From NCBI GenBank assembly GCA_008921705.1, contig VFFE01007212.1, forward strand, positions 730,076 to 794,075: a stretch of DNA of 64,000 bases, in the 5' to 3' direction. Within the stretch, counting starts at the first letter, position 1. Each line of letters opens with the position of its first letter. This document shows positions 1 through 64,000 of this stretch, piece by piece. The position numbers and the translations under genes are program-made. The notes below the pieces were generated by a model. The model did not search any database. It was not told the origin of the DNA and worked only from the letters and a program-made list of their open reading frames with translations. Origin of the DNA: Burhinus oedicnemus. Its lineage: Eukaryota > Chordata > Aves > Charadriiformes > Burhinidae.

Positions 1-33
1 TTTTTTTGTTCCTTTTCGTCTTGGGGCTTTCAG

Positions 34-307
34 CTTACGGCAAAGGGAAGCATCTGATGCGGCTGCTCACATGCCACTTTTGATCATGCGTTGCCTCTTT
101 GCACAGAGCAGGATCGTTGGGGAAGATGGAGATACAATAAGTTGCTAGGAGTGAAAAGTGCTGCAGGAATCCAGTGGTTTCGGTGCTCCACTGAAGTGAC
201 ATATTTTTTCCTCGGGTTAAGTTGAAAGCCCTGCTTGGCCGAGACCGGCTGTAGCTGAGAGGGGGTTTGTGTTTTTCTTGCACGGCCAGGTTTTGCGAAG
301 AGCAGCG
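34..307 (+). other. GABRA2: 5' untranslated leader, probable start of the first coding exon
   Basis: Bases 1-33 are pyrimidine-rich and end in TTTCAG at 28-33, which is a good 3' splice site. The exon therefore probably begins at 34, with further non-coding exon(s) upstream of the window. The leader contains three short upstream ORFs, all of which stop before the main ATG. A transcription start inside this stretch cannot be excluded, but no TATA box or strong CpG island is evident. Confidence 0.55.
71..148 (+). other. upstream ORF, 25 codons (with two smaller uORFs at 57-83 and 126-140)
   Basis: ATG at 71 opens 25 codons ending in TAG at 146-148. A second uORF (ATG at 57, TGA at 81-83, 8 codons) overlaps its start in another frame. 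A third (ATG at 126, TAA at 138-140, 4 codons) lies inside it. All three end more than 150 nt before the main start at 308, so reinitiation or leaky scanning would be needed. That these are translated is inference. Confidence 0.45.
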
Positions 308-58414
<58,107 letters not shown>

Positions 58415-58520
58415 AAGCTGAATTGCACTGAGGACTTAAAGCATCATTCTAATCAGATAGGTTGTTCGCTATGTACAGTACGACTAATAACTGCTAATCT
58501 GTGAACCATTATGTACAGAG

Positions 58521-58528
58521 TGTATATA
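58521..58528 (+). promoter_or_regulatory. Pumilio-type element TGTATATA
   Basis: Exact match to the UGUANAUA motif bound by PUM proteins, about 110 nt after the stop. It is the first of four in the 3' region. Confidence 0.5.
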
Positions 58529-58792
58529 GATGTCTTATCTGTGTATCTCCAAAGGAGGGACACAGTGTTAATTCATGGGTCTGTAAACAGATAGCACCCA
58601 TGGCAAATACAGCCAGCTCTTTAAAAGTTATACCCAGGGGAGTTCTGTTAAACTAGGATTCAAATATACAGAATTATATTCTCTCCATACAATGAAATGA
58701 AGATATGATCCTACATAATTATTTAGGAACAGTATTTTTTTAATTTAAAGTTAAAATATTTTTCTATAAAGTAACTAATTCTACTTTAATGA

Positions 58793-58798
58793 AATAAA
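58793..58798 (+). promoter_or_regulatory. proximal poly(A) signal AATAAA
   Basis: Canonical hexamer about 380 nt after the stop, with a GT-rich stretch (GGTGTAATTGTTTC) some 30 nt downstream. It would give a short 3'UTR isoform. Confidence 0.5.
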
Positions 58799-58861
58799 CT
58801 GTCATTTAAAAAAGTAATTTTTTTAAAAAGGTGTAATTGTTTCATACAACAGCAGTACCCA

Positions 58862-58869
58862 TGTACATA
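58862..58869 (+). promoter_or_regulatory. Pumilio-type element TGTACATA
   Basis: Exact UGUANAUA match, just beyond the proximal poly(A) signal, so it would be present only in longer mRNA isoforms. Confidence 0.45.
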
Positions 58870-59912
58870 ACAGAGTACGGAGGTCGTACAGTTCTACTGT
58901 TCACAAACATTGGATACTAGTTAGGCTGAAGAGGTAGTAAAGACTACTATACGGCAAAAGCCATGACTTTCTTACTTCTGTCCTGTTTGAAGTTGTTAAT
59001 AAACTCTTCTAATTGATTTCAGGGAAAAGCAAGTGTTAATCAGATTTCCAATATCAACCAACTTCCGCTAGTAAAACTCTTATTCTTTTCACTGGTTTCT
59101 TTATTTGATGTTGCTAAGCCAGGTTGTCTGGTTCAGCAAAGTTGGATTTTTTTGCTTTTTGATTTTGTTCTTAATTGAATTCTTTTCAGGTTCATAAAAG
59201 CACTCAGAAATTTTTCAGGGTTAAGTATATTAGTATTATAATACACTCTTTTTCCTTGCATAATGTTATCCTAAAACTTGCCATTAAAATATTTACCTGT
59301 ATTTGTCCCAGAAAGCATTGTTTTCAAAGGAAACAAGAACCATGATTTAAGTTCAGGAAATTGTCCATATAATAAAATTTACTGCTGCTTTTGTAAATTG
59401 CAACTTTACATCTCGCTGACATAACTTTACAACAACTTTGTATACTAGAAATGGTTTTGCTAAGACTTGAATGTTATTTTTTTAATAAAAGGTCATGCAT
59501 CATCAGTAGGTATCAACTGTATTTCATATACACAAATATAACGAAATTGGAGCTGCCATTTGGAATTTTATATGAACATTTAATACTGATCAGTAAAATT
59601 GTTTTTCATCTGAGCCTTTGCAAAGATTCTTTACGACCCTAAAGACCTGGTAAATCATGACATAAGTAATAATTGTGTACCGTATTTAGAATTTAGTATA
59701 CTTGGCCAATCAAAAATATTTTGATTCACACATACATTAGCAGTTATTAGTTGACCTTTAAAAAAAGATACACCTTTATGATGATGTCTTCTAGTAGAGA
59801 CATATGTAGTCGTATAGTGTCATTTATTGCAGTTTTGTACAGTACTTGAGTATAGTGCATAAAATAGGTATGTTCAGAGTTTAACAAAGTTGTACAAATA
59901 TTTCTAAAATCA

Positions 59913-59918
59913 AATAAA
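59913..59918 (+). promoter_or_regulatory. intermediate poly(A) signal AATAAA
   Basis: Canonical hexamer. T/GT-rich sequence follows, but mostly 60-120 nt downstream, which is further than ideal. Usage is uncertain. Confidence 0.35.
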
Positions 59919-60481
59919 AGAGTATCTTAAGACATGGAAATGTGCTAAAAACAACAAAGAGAAACACTGCTTTCATTTGCTGTTTTATTTTCTTGCTTTT
60001 TCTTTGCTTTTAATGTGATTCTGTTTTGTACTTTGTGTGACAGTATAGATGCCAAGGTCACAAATACATATTATGAATAGAACTAATAGTTAAGACAGAG
60101 TTGACATCAGTAAAAAGATATTTTGTAAGTTATAAATGAAAGGGAGAAGCATGGACAAGGTGTGTATCCCTTGAAGTCCCTCTAATTAAACCGTCAGATT
60201 AAGCCTTTCTCATCAACAGTAGTTAAAAAATGAGCACTTTACTCGGAACATTAAAATAAAAATATCCTTATTTTCATATATATTTATATATAAATGTAGA
60301 TCTTCCATGTAACATGGAGATGTGTGCAATAGTGTGATTATGAGCATAAGGCTGGAAGGCAAGCAATAAAAAAAAGTTTCTTTCATGGTATAATTACACA
60401 TTTTTAAAACATTTCATTTGTAAATTATAAATTATCCCTTTAACATCACATTGTCCAGATATGAATAATTATATATAAATA

Positions 60482-60509
60482 TGTACATATGTACGAATAA
60501 TTGTAAATA
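60482..60509 (+). promoter_or_regulatory. paired Pumilio-type elements TGTACATA and TGTAAATA
   Basis: Two exact UGUANAUA matches at 60482-60489 and 60502-60509, starting 20 nt apart, in a very AT-rich part of the probable 3'UTR. Confidence 0.45.
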
Positions 60510-61643
60510 TTAGAACTGTAGAAAAATCCCTTCACTTTTAACTCTGTTTTTGGCAAAGGGCTCTGACTGTATAATTTAATGGAGGCCCATGCTAAATTGC
60601 TCTTGAACTTGAGTGGCTCGATTATGTTTTCTGTAGCCGAGGTCTCCTTCCTGTGACCTCGCGGGAGTTCTTACCTTCCTTTCACCTCAGCAAGACCTAG
60701 GGACTCTCCCAACCTCGCTGGGCTGGGGTGAGCGAAGCAGAGGTTTGTGCTCCACCCTTGGCCACATCCCAGGTGCTCCAGACCCTTCACAGTGTTTAAA
60801 CAAGGTGGTGTGTTGCTCCGTGCACGACACTGTATAGTCAGAACTCTCCCCGCTGCAAACATGAGTGTGCTCGGAGGCATGTTGGATTACCTGATAAGGA
60901 AGGATTTCTCATCCTTATCCAAGAACGGGACTCCTCAAATGTTTTTAACAGTACAAGTCTTCTCCAACAAGGCCTTTTCTCTGGAAGATAACATCTGTGT
61001 AATTCAGAGCTGCATGTGAAAAGCGTATCTTCAGTTTGCACGAGAAGCCTGATGCTGTATGATGTCAGTCAGCTCTGCTGCTACTGCTTTTATTGGATGC
61101 AGTTATTTTTTCATTCACTGACCATTTTGTCTATGCTTGTGCTACGCTTAAGAGTCAGTCCGACAAAAGAACAGGTGTTTATCACGTGCTAAAGGTACAT
61201 TTATCACACTAGTACAGAAAACCAGGCATACTATATAAATTCACTTAGTGAAAAATAATGCATTTTAAATATCCACATGCAGTTACTGTGGGCATGGGCA
61301 AGGCTTTGGAGTGCGTGCGCTACAGAAAAGTTTCACTTGTACATGTAGTTCACTTGGTCTGCGTTAAAGCAAACTCCTCCTGAGGGAGGAAGGCGTCTGC
61401 CGCATTGTTTCACTACTGAACATTTATAGGGAGTAAACTGTCTACACATAAGTGGAAAATTGTAAGACTGACGACTGGATAAGTGAATTTGAATGTAAAC
61501 ATTTAAGTGAATGCAAGCATTGTGCAAGGAACACCAGAATACAAGAGTTAGGCCTTCCTTCCATTAACAGTATAGCATCTGTGTCTGGGATTTTAAAGCT
61601 GGTCTCACAAATTTATGTGCCAAATATCTAGAAGTTTCATTCG

Positions 61644-61649
61644 AATAAA
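61644..61649 (+). promoter_or_regulatory. distal poly(A) signal AATAAA
   Basis: Canonical hexamer followed closely by CTTGCTGGTGTTAAA, a modest GT-rich element. A candidate for a long 3'UTR of about 3.2 kb. Confidence 0.4.
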
Positions 61650-61670
61650 ACTTGCTGGTGTTAAATACTT

Positions 61671-64000
61671 AAAGCATGGAGATAGAGCATGAGTGAGCAA
61701 ACGCAAACCACCTCACTATCAAAGACTTGCACTTGGAATCTGGCGGTGAAATTTTTTGTTGACATGATAATCTAATTTTTTTCCCCCCATTATTCTTGTG
61801 TCAGGGTGTCGTATTTTATGTGACTTAAGAAATGAGTACAATAAATACAATGGTATGATACCGTGGTAAACTTGGATTGGAATTACCATAATTCTGAATG
61901 AGGTTTATGAAATAGGTTTCCAGTGTCGTACTGGGGCCTATACTTCTGAATGCATGTGGTTAGTAATTTAACAGTAATTTATAAATCAGCATGAAGAATA
62001 TAGAGATCAGCAGGGTTTATCAGCCAGGGTTGTCTGCTGGAGACTTCTTAACAGATTGCTTTTAAAAGAGTTGCTTCCAAACTTCTCAATTATGTTGTAG
62101 CCAATGAAATTAACTTCACCTTCCATATCTAGGTTAATCCAACTTGTAACTGCTGCGTTGTTGAGCATCTTTAAAAAAAATTGTTATGGTAGATGTTCTG
62201 AGATAGGAGCTTTTGCTTAGGAGACTACTCATACCACCGAACGTTATGCTAAATTAAGGAGCTAGTCTGCCTGAATAGTCACGGGAGAGAGCATGAAAGA
62301 GCTTCACTAGTCACTAAACAGGAGCCTTACTGAATCACCTTCCCTTCCCAGTGATTATAGATAACATACATGGTGGCGAGACTTTAAAAGTGGGGTGACC
62401 GTAAACTGTGTGAAAGCACCCAGAAGCAGCTGGGAGGAGGTAGGGATATATGGGGGAGGAAAGGGGAAAGAGAAGAAGAAAATGCCTTTGTTACTGTATC
62501 AGTGGCTTGTGAGATGATTGAGGAAGAAGCCATTGAAGGAAGTAATGCGTATTTTTATTTCAGCTTCAGTTCTGAGCCTTCAGTACTATATGGGAGTTGC
62601 GGGAAAGTGACTTTTAGAGCACGTGAATTCTTGTATAATTCTGCTGAACTTGAGAGACATGAGTTGTGCCTTTGCAACTGAGAGGCTTTTGCTGACTGCT
62701 TTGTGAAAACCTTGCAATGGTGTGTGCTTCCTGCTGCGTGGGCCTTCTAGGGCGGAGGGGGGAAGGAATCTTCAGCAATTAAGTAGAACTTTGTTAATTC
62801 CAGGTTTTGTTTTCTTAAGAGGTATGACTTTCACTTAAGCACAGAGAGTCAGCATCCATCCTCCACATCTGTCATTCCCATTCTGAAAGCTTAGTGGTGC
62901 ACAAGTTTTTGCCTTGGTCTTTCACAAAATGGATGAAGTCTGTGCTTCTGAACATTTCCATTCCTAACAAATTTGCATGAAAGATGATTTCAGTATGGAT
63001 ATGAAGCTATCATCAGTCTATGCCCCATTATGTGTAGACACATAATGATAAAATTTAGAAAGCAATGCAATGGGTTTTAAAGCAGAGGAAGAAAACATTT
63101 TAAAATGAGCCAAGAAAGTCAAATAGCTTCATTTAAAAAAGCAGGCATGATAAATGTACAAGTGTCTAAACACATCTAAATAGAATCTCTGAGTGTGGTA
63201 TAATTTGATGTCATATATAAAGTTTTTGTCTTAAAGACTTTGAAACGGTGAAGTAATTAAGTGAATGTATATGAAAGTCAGCTCACGCTTCAGCCTCCAG
63301 TAAAGGGAGTGGTTCTTTAGAAAGCAGAGTTTTAGGATTTCTTCCATCTCTTCCCAATGACAGTGTACCTTCTGCCAGAATGCTGTCAGTTTGCAGCATA
63401 AGTATCTCTTTAACTTTACCTTCTCTTATTTTAGTTTTTTAGTAAAGACCTCCTCTGCTTCATTTCTGTAGATAACTCAAACTCCCTAACAACCAGAACT
63501 GTTAATTCTATTCTGAATCCAATTGTTAATTCCAGCAATCTGAGAATCAGTGAGTGATTTATCACTTTAGACCTTTAGTAGTAGATGCTAAAGGCTCATA
63601 AGTTTGTTTAAATGAATGGCAGATGTTAATCACATAAAAAGTTTGTTTTCCTCTACTTTAAACCATTTAATTTTCTTGATTCAGATCTCTCTAGCTGAAT
63701 CCTTGAACTCATGTTTTGAAGTCTGCGATTACATCTTACTGGAAGAAGCTAAACTTTGAGGGCTTGACCTCTCTGACTGAGATCAGGGCAAAAATTGCAC
63801 CAAATTTAAAATAAAACTGATCAGCATCCTTAAGATATTCCTCTACATCACTGAAGTCAGTAAGGATTTTTTACAGAAGGGGAGTACACCTGAGAGTACA
63901 CCTGGACTCTGCTTTGGCTAGAGGTGTTTAGTTCTTTAACCCATGAAAATAAGCCCTCAAAAGATGAGCCAGCCATACTGAAATACGGGACTTGATGTCT
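61671..64000. other. 3' flank, nothing recognised
   Basis: AT-rich sequence without a supported exon, RNA gene or repeat family. In mammals the gene downstream of GABRA2 is GABRG1 in the same orientation. No GABRG1-like coding sequence is visible before the window ends. The stretch may be intergenic or a further part of a very long 3'UTR. Confidence 0.6.

Larger units (their letters stand above)
58415..61670 (+). other. GABRA2: probable GABRA2 3' untranslated region
   Basis: AT-rich sequence after the stop with no further coding exon. It contains AATAAA at 58793, 58998, 59371, 59484, 59913, 60365 and 61644, four Pumilio-type octamers (58521, 58862, 60482, 60502) and several ATTTA pentamers. 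The true 3' end cannot be fixed from sequence. 61670 is an outer guess based on the last well-formed signal, and the UTR may extend beyond it. A GC-richer patch lies at 60630-60780. Confidence 0.6.

Noticed and set aside
60747..61019. 90-codon + strand frame after GABRA2
   Set aside because: It lies in the probable 3'UTR and is unlike GABRG1 or any known protein. It shows no splice or start context beyond chance.

Overview
The window is vertebrate nuclear DNA, almost certainly from a bird. It is AT-rich and intron-dominated, and it carries CR1 LINE fragments, one of which ends in the short ATAGAATC-type 3' microsatellite usual for avian CR1. It holds one protein-coding gene on the + strand: an apparently complete coding region for the GABA-A receptor alpha-2 subunit (GABRA2), split over nine coding exons between 308 and 58414. 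The spliced product is 455 residues. It has a signal peptide, the Cys-loop ligand-binding domain, four membrane segments and a variable cytoplasmic loop. The loop and TM4 sequence identify alpha-2 rather than alpha-1, -3 or -5.

Layout: 1-33 looks like the end of an upstream 5'UTR intron. An exon that probably starts at 34 carries a leader with three short upstream ORFs, then the start codon at 308. Intron lengths in order are about 2.6, 24.1, 11.5, 2.3, 3.0, 0.8, 8.1 and 4.4 kb. All splice sites are GT-AG, and the joins preserve the reading frame. The last coding exon ends with TAA at 58412-58414. A long AT-rich 3'UTR with several AATAAA signals and four perfect Pumilio-type octamers follows. 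No second gene is visible from there to 64000.

The introns hold four recognisable CR1 fragments: + strand near 10.4 kb, and - strand at 35.7-36.6, 56.1-56.4 and 56.5-57.3 kb. The 35.7 kb copy keeps a 280-codon open reading frame for the reverse-transcriptase C-terminal part, so it looks fairly young. Older relics include a 109-bp inverted-repeat (MITE-like) element at 1269-1377, a similar palindrome near 23.4 kb and a probable tRNA-derived SINE relic near 18.3 kb. There are also several simple repeats.

The gene encodes a subunit of a pentameric, synaptic GABA-gated chloride channel. I found no undescribed gene system. The observations most worth checking are the uORF-bearing leader, a perfect CRE palindrome inside the MITE relic of intron 1, the C-terminal tail that differs from the mammalian form, the Pumilio-site group in the 3'UTR, and the open CR1 copy.
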